A stretch of DNA of 64,000 nt, taken from assembly GCA_001600875.1 (NCBI GenBank), contig BCLD01000002.1, forward strand, positions 217,164 to 281,163. Reading direction: 5' to 3'. This document shows positions 43,702 through 53,689 of the stretch, in pieces. Position 1 is the first letter of the stretch. The number at the start of each line of letters is the position of its first letter. A model generated the notes under the pieces. The model saw only the letters and a program-made list of their open reading frames with translations. It was not told the DNA's origin and made no database searches. This DNA is from Solicoccozyma terricola. Taxonomy: Eukaryota > Basidiomycota > Tremellomycetes > Filobasidiales > Piskurozymaceae. The translations under genes and the position numbers were made by a program.

Positions 43702-46437
43702 ATGGGGCAGGTCGTTACTAGAGATGCAATCACCATCGACTCGTCGTTTGCCAACTTTTGGCTGAAGAAAGTCGAACCCGATGGTGATCCGCTCATCCTA
43801 CTCGCTCGTTCGGTCCAGCATGCTCCTGGCTTTGTATTCAATCTCGAAAGACGCAAGCTCATCATCGTCGCTTCTACCTGCGATGGCAACAACGGCAAGA
43901 TCATCAGCAATGGCAAACAAGGTGGGACGGGAGGCAATGGGGCTCACGGAAGAAATGCTCAATCCACCGAGTCGGGCGTCGTCGAAGGCACCGACGGGAC
44001 TCGAGGCGAGCGAGGTCGAGAAGGAGGGGCGGGTGGTGCATCAAGATCATCGCCGAGTCTATTCAATCTCTCGACGTGAGCGCTCAGGGAGGGAAAGGTG
44101 GTGCCGGTGGTATCGGTGGGGGAGGAGGACAAAGTGTTTTTGGACATTGGTAACAGACGCGTTGGCCGTCCACACCGCAACCGATGGAGCCGCCCCAGGA
44201 TCCAGAGCTCGTGGTGAGGGACGGCTCGTGGACATGGTTCCCGTCAGCAATGGGTGGATTCGGCGCCTGGGGAGGAGATGGCGGGGTTGGCGGCGGCGGT
44301 CCAGGTGGGGAGGTATACATTCACACTCTCGCGTTCACCTCGCCCCCTCTCGTCAACATCGACGGTGGTCCACCCGGTGATCCAGGCAAAGACGCGCCTC
44401 AGAGCCTCGCTCAACGTCCTGTGGTCGCAGATCCCGGTCCCAGCGGTCAGCCTCCGTTCGATGCTGCTAGTCTGCTCCGTTCGTTGGACGCCTACTGGAG
44501 CAAGGCCATCGAGTCGATCCCCATCGCTACCGCTTCACTCGATTGGGCTCGTCACCGTATCGCCGTAGGTGACCTGCAGCACCGCCGCTTCGCGCCGTCA
44601 TTGCCAACCACAACCCCGCTCCTCTCGCTCGCTCAGAACGAGTTTCGCGCAGCGCTCGCCATCTCCACCGAACTTGTCAAGCTGGGCGACTGGCCACCCG
44701 CACAGCTCGAGGTCGTCAAGTCGGTCCAAACAGAGTGCTCAACCCGCCTCGCCAGCATTGAGAACAATGTCAATGCCATTGGGTATTCGCGCCGCCTCGA
44801 CATCAAGCCCGACTTTGCGGGCTACAACCAGGCCTTTTCCAACTTTGGTGAGCTCACCCTGACATTCCTCGATATCGCTTCGGGTCAGTATCTCGCATCG
44901 ATCAACACCGAGAGCTTTGCCGCCTTCATGAAGGTCCAGCAAGGAGCATTCGAATCGCACGAGAAGAAAGCTACCGCCGATCTCACCATCAGTAACCTTC
45001 GCGAGGCTGTCATCCAGGACCGCATCACACGTCTCAAATCCCAGCTCCTAGCCGTCATAGAGCAGATCGAAAAGGGCTCAGGCCGAGATGAATTCACAAA
45101 AGGTCGACACCCTTGGTGTTGTCAAGACTGTTGCGGAGGTAGCTATTGCGATCATGGCCGTGGCGGCGGCGGTGGAGACGGGTGGAGCGAGCCTACTTGC
45201 TCTTGGACCGGATGCGCTTGCTCTNGGCGAAACGGTAGCCAACAATGTTGTACCGCTTTGGGAAGCCATCTTCCATTCCGACGCGACGACGGGCGAGAAT
45301 CTCGACCTCCTCGACAACGTCAAGGACCAATTTGGCGATATCAGCAAGGAGATCGACGATATCAAAAAGGGTCGCACCGCGATCATCAACCTCGTCACCN
45401 CAATCCAGCAGTTGACCAAGGGCAAGACACCTGACAACTCAAAGTATATCCAACTCGTCCAGCAAGCCGCTTCCATCGCTCAGGAGCTCGCTGTTGAACA
45501 GAAAGAGCTCGAAATCAACTCCCTTCAATCCGCTGCGATAAACGCCGAGATCAATCGCATCAGTCGCCTCTCCAGTCAGGCTGGCGACATTGCGGCGAGT
45601 GCGGATGGCCAGACGTCGACTCTCCGACAGGGCGCTCTCATCGCGATACGCAAGACCCAAACCGAACTCGATCAGTTGATCGACTTTGCCTTTCGCACCC
45701 AGCGCTCTTTGGAAATCTTCACGCTCAAACCTGAAGACGCCAACGTCCCTCTCGATGCGGGCCGGTTGCATCCCGACCTCGAGGCTGATTATCGCGATAT
45801 GGTCACTCGTCTGGTCTCGCCCGGTGTCGAAGTCCTCACCGTGGACGACGCGACGATGCACGCCGGGTATTTGGAGTCTTGGCATCGCCTCCTTTCACCA
45901 ATCAACATGCAGACCAACCTCTTCAGCTTCTTCGACAATCGCGACCGGGATGTGTTCTGGCGCCGCTTCTCCTTTACCGAGCCTGAGATTCTCGAGTCCC
46001 TTCGAACCACCCATCGCTTTGTACGTGACTTGGAGCCGGAAGACTTTGGATTGGATCGGCTCGAAGCCAAGGTTGAGGTCCTTTTCGCCTCGTTTGTTGG
46101 AGCCAAGTCCACGAGCGACTTGATCCAGTGCCAAGTCATCCACGGCAATCGCTACACTCAACTCTTGTCCTCGTCTCCTGTCATCCGCAGCGATGTCTAC
46201 CTCAAGTCGCAGTCGACTATTCTCCAGTGTCCTTTTACCCGAAGAGAGGTTGATGGAGCGAGTAATGAACAGGTTCGCGATCCCCGCAACGCTACGGCTT
46301 TATTCAACTTCTGGGGTAGAGGGGTATGCGGTCGCTACGAAGTGGTTATTCCGGAAACCGAGTTTGCGCTGGAGAACGTGGAGTTGGATGGACTGAATGA
46401 GGTACAGTTTTGGATTGGTTATTCGTCTCCCATCTGA
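43702..46437 (+). pseudogene. Gly-rich/collagen-like plus helical-bundle protein, with frame lesions
   Basis: From ATG 43702: a compact N-terminal domain (ITIDSSFANFWLKKVEPDGD), then a Gly-rich region of GGTGGNGAHGRN and GGKGGAGGIGGGGGQS type, then about 250 residues of mostly helical sequence, a hydrophobic segment VVKTVAEVAIAIMAVAAAVE (about 45110), a coiled-coil-like stretch (KDQFGDISKEIDDIKKG) and a C-terminal globular part ending WIGYSSPI. The coding sequence is long and consistent, but the frame shifts near 44036, meets a TAA near 44148 and shifts again near 45076 in AAAAGGG. Homopolymer sites suggest sequencing error for at least one. The helical bundle with one hydrophobic stretch recalls alpha-helical pore-forming proteins; that is inference only. 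No signal peptide. Confidence 0.7.
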
Positions 46438-46619
46438 GTGGGTCGGAGGCTGGGGTTGTGGGTCAAGGTATCAAGTCTTCTCTGTTTATATTTTAGGTTT
46501 AGGCGAGGGCTTTATATGTAGATTATTGGATGGATTTATGTGTGAGTTGTCAGTCAATCGCTAGGGGAAGGACATTGGTGCGGAACATCTCTATCGGCAT
46601 TGGCATTAGGGGGCGGTAT

Positions 46620-46750
46620 GCGGTCTGCATACCGCCACCGAGCGCGCGAGTGCATACCATAGGAGTGCATACCTCCCGGTGGCAATGCATACCAGCCAGT
46701 GCATACCACCCCGAGTGCATACCACCCACCGCCAGTGCATTTACCACGAA
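46620..46750 (+). repeat. Cluster of GTGCATACC motifs
   Basis: GTGCATACC or CTGCATACC occurs about seven times at irregular 10-20 base spacing, mixed with CCACC. It is followed at once by sequence without further copies. Confidence 0.75.
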
Positions 46751-47593
46751 CGCCACCGTGGGATCTTCATCCACCACGTGGGCCGGCTCTCTTTTCACCG
46801 ACTGCTGTGCTGTCCACCATCCACCACAGTGATCTCGCTCTTGCATGGCACGTACCGGATGTTCTTCCATGCCAGAGTGCATTCACATGTGACCCAGGCT
46901 TACCTTGCTGACCAACAGGAACTTTAACGCTCATGTACAAGAAGCTTATCGTTGGTTGATTAACAATCATCAGTGTAGCAGGCTGAGCAGCTAGCGGGTC
47001 ATTTACAGGTCGGATTGATTGATCCTGGTAATGAAAGTCAGATCACGGGGTGGGAGCTTGCTCGGCAACAAGGTCGTCAAGCTTGGCAATTCTGAAAGTG
47101 TACTTTGGATGTGTATGGCTTACGAAGTATATCGACAAATGCCGAACGTCGGGGGTCCGGCCGGCGCTCCACCTGCAGCCGCATTTCCGGGCACAGCAGA
47201 ATCGCCTGGATCAGCAGCACGGTACACGCTGATGCTACGCAGAGAGGCACCGATACACTTCGTGGGAGTATGGTGAGCAAACACATGAACCTCAATCCAA
47301 AGAAAAAACAAATTGGATAATTACTTACCTGAGCTTTAACTTCAGGGATACTGTGTCCTCTCTAGGTATATTTATCAGTCCAAATATGCCATTCGCTTGC
47401 AAAGTCGATCACTTTCGACAAGCCACAAGTTTAGGCGAACGGAGAGCTAAGTTTCAGCCAGAATTTGTACATTCCAATCCAGGCACTGTGATTGAACAGT
47501 TGCGGTTACCTACAACGTGGGCGTGCCTTGAAGGGACGTGGATCGTCTCCTCCTGAGCATTTAAACAACATGTTCATGTTGCGCCGCTGACGC
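46751..47593. other. No recognisable gene
   Basis: Short frames only; no motif seen on either strand. Confidence 0.45.
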
Positions 47594-47623
47594 GTGACCT
47601 GGTGCACAACGCACAACCCCTGG

Positions 47624-48181
47624 ATGTATGGTTTTCCGGGGTACACAGTGACGTGTAGGTGTCTGGAAGAAGCCATTGTGCTTCTTATGATTGATATCCA
47701 CACCATACTATCACGCAGCGGAGGAGGTTATGAGGAGGAAGGGGAAACGGCCACGGCCGACATTCCTCTGCGATGGATGATAAGGGAAGCGTTGGAAGCT
47801 GGCGACTTGCGCGTCAGCGAGCAAGCTGTCAAAAGTAGTGGAATATATCCCGGTTTTCCGAATCAAGTACAAAAAGACGACATGATTAATGCAGCGAATG
47901 ATGATGGGAAACCGCCTCCTCAAATACAACACCAAAACATTATCCATGAAGCGGATCAGGATGGGCAACCGCCTCCTCAAATACAAAACCAAGGCATGAT
48001 CAATACAGCTGATGAGGATGGGAAACCGCCTCCTCAAACACAGAACCAAGACATTATCAATGCAGCTAATGAGGATGGGCGACCGCCTTCTGGTGATGCA
48101 CCGGCAATTCCGACGATGCCCAAGCTCCACAACTCTCTGGGAATGGGCAGAGTTCCTGCCTCTCTTCAGAAGGTACACTAA
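47624..48181 (+). CDS. Small protein with 19-residue tandem repeats
   Basis: An ATG-initiated frame of 185 codons. After a unique N-terminal half it contains four repeats of the form [N/D/G]-I/M-I-x-x-A-D/N-x-D-G-x-PPPQ-x-Q-N-Q, encoded by 57-base units at 47879, 47936, 47993 and 48050. The phase and Asp-Gly-Pro-rich character are conserved between units, with several silent changes (for example AACATTATC, GGCATGATC, GACATTATC), which supports translation. No family recognised. It may be an exon of a larger gene. Confidence 0.45.
   Translation: MYGFPGYTVTCRCLEEAIVLLMIDIHTILSRSGGGYEEEGETATADIPLRWMIREALEAGDLRVSEQAVKSSGIYPGFPNQVQKDDMINAANDDGKPPPQIQHQNIIHEADQDGQPPPQIQNQGMINTADEDGKPPPQTQNQDIINAANEDGRPPSGDAPAIPTMPKLHNSLGMGRVPASLQKVH
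47879..48100 (+). repeat. 57-base tandem repeat, four units
   Basis: Period exactly 57; core CCGCCTCCTCAAATACA. The last unit diverges in its second half. Confidence 0.9.
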
Positions 48182-48474
48182 TCCAACCGCGCGAGACTGG
48201 ACCTTCAAGTGAGTGCAGTTGCTTGCAATATGCATACGTCACTTGGAAAAGAGGCTTGTCGTCGACGGGCAATTATAGGCCCAATTTGTTCCAACCTCGT
48301 CTGATTGCCAATGAGAACTTCTTTCTGCACAATTCGGTGAAGGTCAGGATTTTGAACGGTAACTATTTCCCAAGGGCAAAATTACCATGGAGACCAGGTG
48401 AGGATTCGCACTATAAGATTCTTTGTGGTTCTTGTTGCTCATTTAGGCCACTTTGAATGACAGGTTTGCGGTGG

Positions 48475-48695
48475 TGTTGGAAGTGGCGAATACTGTTGGA
48501 AGTGGCGAATACTGTGCTATGGTCGATGCCGAAGTATAGCATTGCAATGCATGGCAGTGCATGGCACTGCAGCATAGCAAAGGATACAGGTGGCAAAGAT
48601 CTTTGTTCCAATGTTGTAAGAGTACTATATAGGTCGGCCACTTCTGGTCAAGCTCGATGTATGAGAATATGGAGAATAACCAATTATTTATAACA
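48475..48695 (+). repeat. Solo copia LTR, family A, with 19-base terminal duplication
   Basis: Full LTR ending TTATAACA. Its first 19 bases, TGTTGGAAGTGGCGAATAC, are present twice in tandem (48475 and 48494). No coding part attached and no target-site duplication seen. Confidence 0.88.
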
Positions 48696-48829
48696 GCCTC
48701 GAGCTAAATGAATGGAAGTTTACTGTGCAATCCAGGACTCCTGTACCCCCTGCACGAAGGATAACCCACGCTGAGCACTATGCGGCCGTTTACGGATAAG
48801 GCAGAAACTTTACCGTTCAAAGAAAGGAC

Positions 48830-49030
48830 ACGCACAGGCGAACGCGTGAACGATCCAATGGATTCTTTTACCAACCTCACCACTCACTAATTCATAATGT
48901 ATCCATTGTATCTTGGACTCGAACCACCATACTGAACATCCCACATTCAACATCAGAATTTGGAGATCTTGAGGACCTCATCGTAGCTTGTCAATGTCGA
49001 AATAACCAACTCGACCACCCATCAACGGTA
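48830..49030 (+). pseudogene. Partial copy B of the 61.6 kb gene family (5' region)
   Basis: Matches the upstream part of copies A (31691) and C (49440): CCGTTCAA.GA.AGGACAC, GCGAACGCGTGAA, CACTCAC..ATT, GAACCACCATACTGAACAT. It diverges after GATGCAATTCG. More decayed than A or C. Confidence 0.55.
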
Positions 49031-49439
49031 ATGGATGCAATTCGTGGATGTGAGGAGGGGAGGGGGGAGGAGGAGCGTGGATAGAGTAGAGGAACGGACA
49101 TGCATGATATCGCCTGATGTCCGTTGTTATGAGAATGGCTTGTTATCATCCATCACCATCATCGACCAGGCGTCACCTTTATCCCACAAAACATTCCACA
49201 TTAGTTGCGGTTGTGCACTAGTACAAATCCTCTACCGCTGCTCGTGTCCTTTTGTGCGACAACAGCAGATAGCCAAATTAGGTAAGTGATTCGCGTCTCT
49301 TGTTTACTTATCATTCGATAATCCGATTCACACCATACTTCTGCTCATCAAACAGCGATAACAAAAATCTCAACATATCCCGGCTATATATATATCGACG
49401 TTCGACCGGATCGTGAACGCCGGGGTTACGCGCCATACC

Positions 49440-50330
49440 ATACCGTTCAAGGAGAGGACACCCGCGCAAGCGAACGCGTGAAGGATCGAACGCCTTTAGA
49501 TACTTTCACAAACCTAACCACTCACGGATTAACAAGGTAATGAACGCATCTTGGAATTGAACAACCATACTGAACATCCGACATTGGAGACCGGTCGAAT
49601 TCGGAACCTTGAGGAACCTCCTTCCAGCTGGTTACTGTCAGAACAACCAACTCAACCGCCAACTCTAATAGATGCAATTCGACATTCCCTACGTCTTCAA
49701 TATATGACAACTCCATCTAATACCAATGGAAATGTTGCCGGAGATGACGATCGTGGGAGTTGGAGTCAACTAGGAGAAATGATTGGTGGTTCCATCAACC
49801 CCACTACGACCGCTGCTATCACCTCCCTCCATACCGCCAATACCAACGCTTACAACGCTACCACCACTAAATCAACCACCAACGGGGACACCTTTCCGAC
49901 AGAGGCGTCATCCGCTTTGAGACCTTTAGTTGTAGCTCCTGCACCAGCGGATTCACCTCATACAGCCTATCTGGCGCTCATCACTGCGTTCTCAGATGAG
50001 AACGTCATCGAAGTGGCTTGGGCTCCGAGTTGGTAGTTGAACTTGATTCTCAGGAGTGCGAGGTATGCAACTGAAGCTGATTGCGCCTTGCTTGTCGTGC
50101 AGCTGATTAGATTGTTAACAAAGATCATTCACGAGGATCAGGAGAATTACAGCGATGCCCGTGGATGTCGTTCATGCACCACGCCATCGGAAGTTCAAGG
50201 CAAAGACCATTTGGTCCAGAGACAACAAAGGCAGACTTCTCCTGCAACAAGGCGGCCGTTCTTCTCGACGCACTGATCCTTAAAGACTTTTCGCAAGTCA
50301 ACGACAGGACTCTATTTTACATTTATAGGC
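49440..50330 (+). pseudogene. Damaged copy C of the 61.6 kb gene family
   Basis: Contains the copy-A-like N-terminal part (LIDAIRHSLRLQYMTTPSNT, Thr/Asn-rich linker) joined to the conserved part TAYLALITAFSDENVIEVAW shared with 61.7 kb. The ATG used in copy A is CTG here. A one-base loss (GAGTTGG for GAGCTTGG at about 50030) breaks the frame before the first intron, and the frame breaks again near 50235. It shows that the A-type N-terminus and the 61.6 kb C-terminal region belong to one family. Confidence 0.7.
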
Positions 50331-50364
50331 CTTTGTCGCTTACCACTTGGCAGGCGCTTACGCG

Positions 50365-50413
50365 AAAAGACAGGCTGTCTCTTCGTCAACCAAACTTTCT
50401 CTAACCCTAACCC
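50365..50413. repeat. Palindrome followed by telomeric motif
   Basis: AAAAGACAGGCTGTCTCTT (50365-50383, one mismatch from perfect) is followed 15 bases later by CTCTAACCCTAACCCC (50399-50413). Confidence 0.7.
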
Positions 50414-50674
50414 CGTCAAGCAAAGGATTGGACTCTCAGTTGTTCGAGCAAGTCCATATTTCTGGAAGACAACAAGAGACGGTTGCATAAGAGCATTACT
50501 AGTTATTATTTTGTTCCGTTATGTTGGCTCTAGCCTCCAGCATTCAACTGAACGCAGTTTAACCTTGGCGGGTGTGGGACCTGAATGACTGAAGCAAACG
50601 TAAAGACACAATGGTGCCCCTACGAGGACAGCTCACCAACAGTAGGCATTTGTTTATGAGTCTCTGCAACACTG

Positions 50675-50849
50675 GGAGCCTGTCTTTTGGCGGATGCCGT
50701 ACCACAGCGAGCTAAGGGTTCAATTTCAACTAGCCTTTTCATGATACTCAGCGCAGTGATCTACAGGCCTGGGACGGCCTGGTAGATATGAGCATGACGG
50801 TGCCGGCCTCCTAGTCCTCCACGAGCTGTTCATGACTCTGTACATGGCC
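50675..50849 (-). repeat. Dispersed repeat ending in half palindrome
   Basis: Inverse relative of 19809-20028. Starts with GAGCCTGTCTTTTGG (a half palindrome) and ends with GTACATGGCC. Confidence 0.65.
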
Positions 50850-51099
50850 GACAGAAGATACCTCTCCTGTTCCTGCTCACCGGAGAGCGCCGAGGGTGCA
50901 TCACCCTAGCCACCAACGAGCATCTCTAACGCTTTACTCGGCGTATAGTTGGTCCCCGCATGGAGCATCTTCGTCCGCCTTGCCTAAGCTTCTCGGTCGT
51001 AGTTAGCGTGAGTGACACAGCCAGGGCAGACGTGCTAGGTGTGTCCGTTGTTCACTTGACAACCACATGCAATATCGGCAACATGGTGAGCATCTCAAC

Positions 51100-51714
51100 T
51101 TGCTCTTCATCCGGCTCTATTTGATCTGGGAAACGACTAGGGCTGGTTGGCGGTGTTGCGAAATGATTTGCGGGGTGGCCCCAGGTAGTTCGAGGCTGGT
51201 CCGAGTTGGAGAGGGGCGCTTGGAGAGGGGTTTCGACGAAAAGGTTGGGAGAGGAAGTGCATTTGTCGAAAGGAGTTGCTGTCGAGATAGGTGAGCCGAT
51301 CATGCCTGCCATGAGCGAGAACATTCGAAAGCAAATACAAAGACATCCAATGGCGACTTGGCGCTCGACTCATTCGCTTCAGGGAAACAGGTTGATCATG
51401 TCTCTAAGATTGAGCAGGCAAACGCTCTCGTCGAGCGGGACACCGCCCTTGTCCTCCCTGATCACCCTGGATCCATCGTACCTTCCCGACCGACGGTCGA
51501 TTGTGAGTTTGTCGAACATTTCTCTCAGCGTTGGCGTCATGATGACCAAGCGCCCGGACCTCGATGATTGACGGGAGATCAATATCTCCACAATGGTCGA
51601 CGGATGCAGTCTCGAGCTATAGACCCGGCAGAATATTGTAAAGGGTGTTGGAAGTATCTTGATTGTTACCAACATCAGGAAGCGTGGACCATCAAGAAGA
51701 GATGCCGCTACCAT
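51100..51714 (-). CDS. Possible coding remnant, unknown
   Basis: The minus strand reads SGRLVIMTPTLREMFDKLTI and REDKGGVPLDESVCLLNLRD, then in another frame EANESSAKSPLDVFVFAFEC. The amino-acid composition looks like real protein, but there is a frame change near 51390 and no clear start. No family recognised. Confidence 0.3.
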
Positions 51715-51786
51715 CCATTCCAGAGCCTCCGCCAGTCAGAGAATCATTACTGGGCTGGGAAAGAAGAAGATACGCGTGAGGGTTGA

Positions 51787-52519
51787 CCTTTGAAGCCGGT
51801 TGGCGCAAATTGTTATGAATTGATTTCCCAAATGTGGCAAATTGATAATTCCGAGTGGGTGACCTAGCAATACATAAACTGAGCTTGACCAGGAGTGGCT
51901 CAACTATGTAGTCCTAACCCATCACCTCTTTGTTGATCGCTTCCTTGGTATGATGGGAGTGAGCGATAACCCAGGTGTTATCAACAATGGTGCTGCTAAC
52001 CTGTTATTCCAAAAATGTCACCATTAGCCCACCGATCATTACTCTCCACCTCGGGAAATGAGAAAGTAACCCACAACAATCATTAATTCCACCTTTCACA
52101 GCAATCATACTATCGGACAGAGGAAGCGTAATTAAGCGGTTATGGGGGGAGAGGTTTGAGGCTGTCACCTGATTTGTAAAAGAGGCCTGTATCAATGCGA
52201 TCCTTTCACCCGACCACTTCGGCTGGTCAGATGGAACAGAAGCAAGCCAGGAGGTCGACGACCGTCCCCACCCCCCCGCCCTCGACTCGCAGTTCGCCTT
52301 CCAAGCATTCGGTGCAAACTCCTTGGTCGGAATTTCGTATACCTCGGCATGGGATATTCGCCTCCTTCCATGACCACTGGGCAAACGCCTTAACATTGTT
52401 ACCCTGTTAAAAAACACAGCCGAAGAACCGGAAAAATCTCCTGAAGATCAAAAGCTAGAATACAGCGGCTTCTCCAAAATGCGCCACACATCTCTCTTTT
52501 TCCACTTTCCTCCATGCTT
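51787..52519. other. No recognisable gene
   Basis: No motif seen; short overlapping frames only. Confidence 0.45.
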
Positions 52520-53567
52520 TCAAAGAGTCGACCACAACCACCTCTCTTTCAATTCCAACAGTCCTAGAACCTTATCGGTATCTTCTCGAGCCTTTTTGGA
52601 CAAGAACTCGATGACGAACGGGGGATTTTCGCCAACCGTACGCTTTATCTGACCAACCACTTCTTCGACGAGCTCTGCCATCTCCGGCCCGTAATCCGTT
52701 TGTCGGATGAGAGCTTCTCGTTCGTATCGGTGGCGCCAGGAGGTGACTAGCGCCATGACGGTTTCACGATGGGTGGCTTCGAAGTCGCTGCTGAAGCAGA
52801 TGGCTTGGTAGGCTTCGATGAGCGTGCCCATAAGAGCTTCGATGGATGTAACGAGAGCAGCGGGCGGGGACGGTGGTCTGGTAGCCGTAGCCATAGCAGT
52901 GGCGAGGTTTAGCGCAAGCGGACGGATCGAGGGAGCTGCGGATGTACTCGCGATGGCAGGTGCTTGAATGGTCGAGACGGGTGATGGCACCTAGTTGTCG
53001 GACTGCTAGGGTGATACCGTTGGTCTGAATGGCGGTTGGAGTGGTGGCGGCCGCTGGGTTCACTGAGCGAGAAGGTGGTCAGCTGGAGACTCGTGGACGT
53101 AATGGACTGCCGAGAACTGACTTCCTTGTGTTAGAGCAGCTGGAGCCACCTCAGCCAGCGTAATGACGGTGGCTGAAGCCATTGTCGACGCCTGAGCCGT
53201 GATCGCACTCGGCATAGTAGAAGCAGGAGTCGAGGTGGAAGCCGAAGCCGATGGAGCAGTCGGTGCAGACACCACAACAGGTGTCACGGAAGCCGGAGTG
53301 ACAGCCTTTTGCGCCACTTCCTCCGATACCTCCAACTTGCCCGTCTCAGCACTCGAAGGCAACGCTGGCGCAGTGGTCAACGACAGACTACTCGATGATG
53401 GAGTTTGAGCTGCGGGGGCCTTTGTTTCCCCGTTGAGTTGGAGAGTTACATGTCGACCTGGTGGGCCGCCCTTCGTGGGTGCTTTGCCATTCACAGTTGG
53501 AATTGGGGTGGATGCTGGGACAGTTGGACTGTTGGCAGTGCCAGACGTGGGTCTGCCGTTGCCGATG
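52520..53567 (-). CDS. Uncharacterised protein, C-terminal exons
   Basis: Minus strand: a Thr/Ser/Ala/Pro-rich disordered region (53567-53090; ASVTPVVVSAPTAPSASAST type), a probable intron or frame change near 53080-52990, then a helical, charged domain SIEALMGTLIEAYQAICFSS, ALVTSWRHRYEREALIRQTD, MAELVEEVVGQIKRT and FLSKKAREDTDKVLGLLELK to the stop at 52520. No family recognised. It probably continues upstream beyond the palindromic element at 53568-53681. Confidence 0.5.
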
Positions 53568-53681
53568 GCCTGTCTTTTCAATGCTTACTTATGGCGCAGC
53601 GGCTAAGGAGGGTGTGACATGGTGTGACATGTCTGGGCCAGATCGCTAAATAATTCACGCTGAAAAGACAGCCTGTCTTTT
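53568..53681. repeat. Palindrome pair interrupting a gene
   Basis: Half palindrome GGCCTGTCTTTT at 53568-53580 and the perfect palindrome AAAAGACAGCCTGTCTTTT at 53663-53681. Pair spacing is about 90-95 bases. It lies between coding-like blocks of one minus-strand gene and introduces stops in the reading frame. Confidence 0.65.
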
Positions 53682-53689
53682 GGTCACAC

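Noticed and set aside
43959..44320. Proline-rich minus-strand frames
   Set aside because: They are the complement of the Gly-rich region of the plus-strand gene at 43702-46437 and have no independent support.
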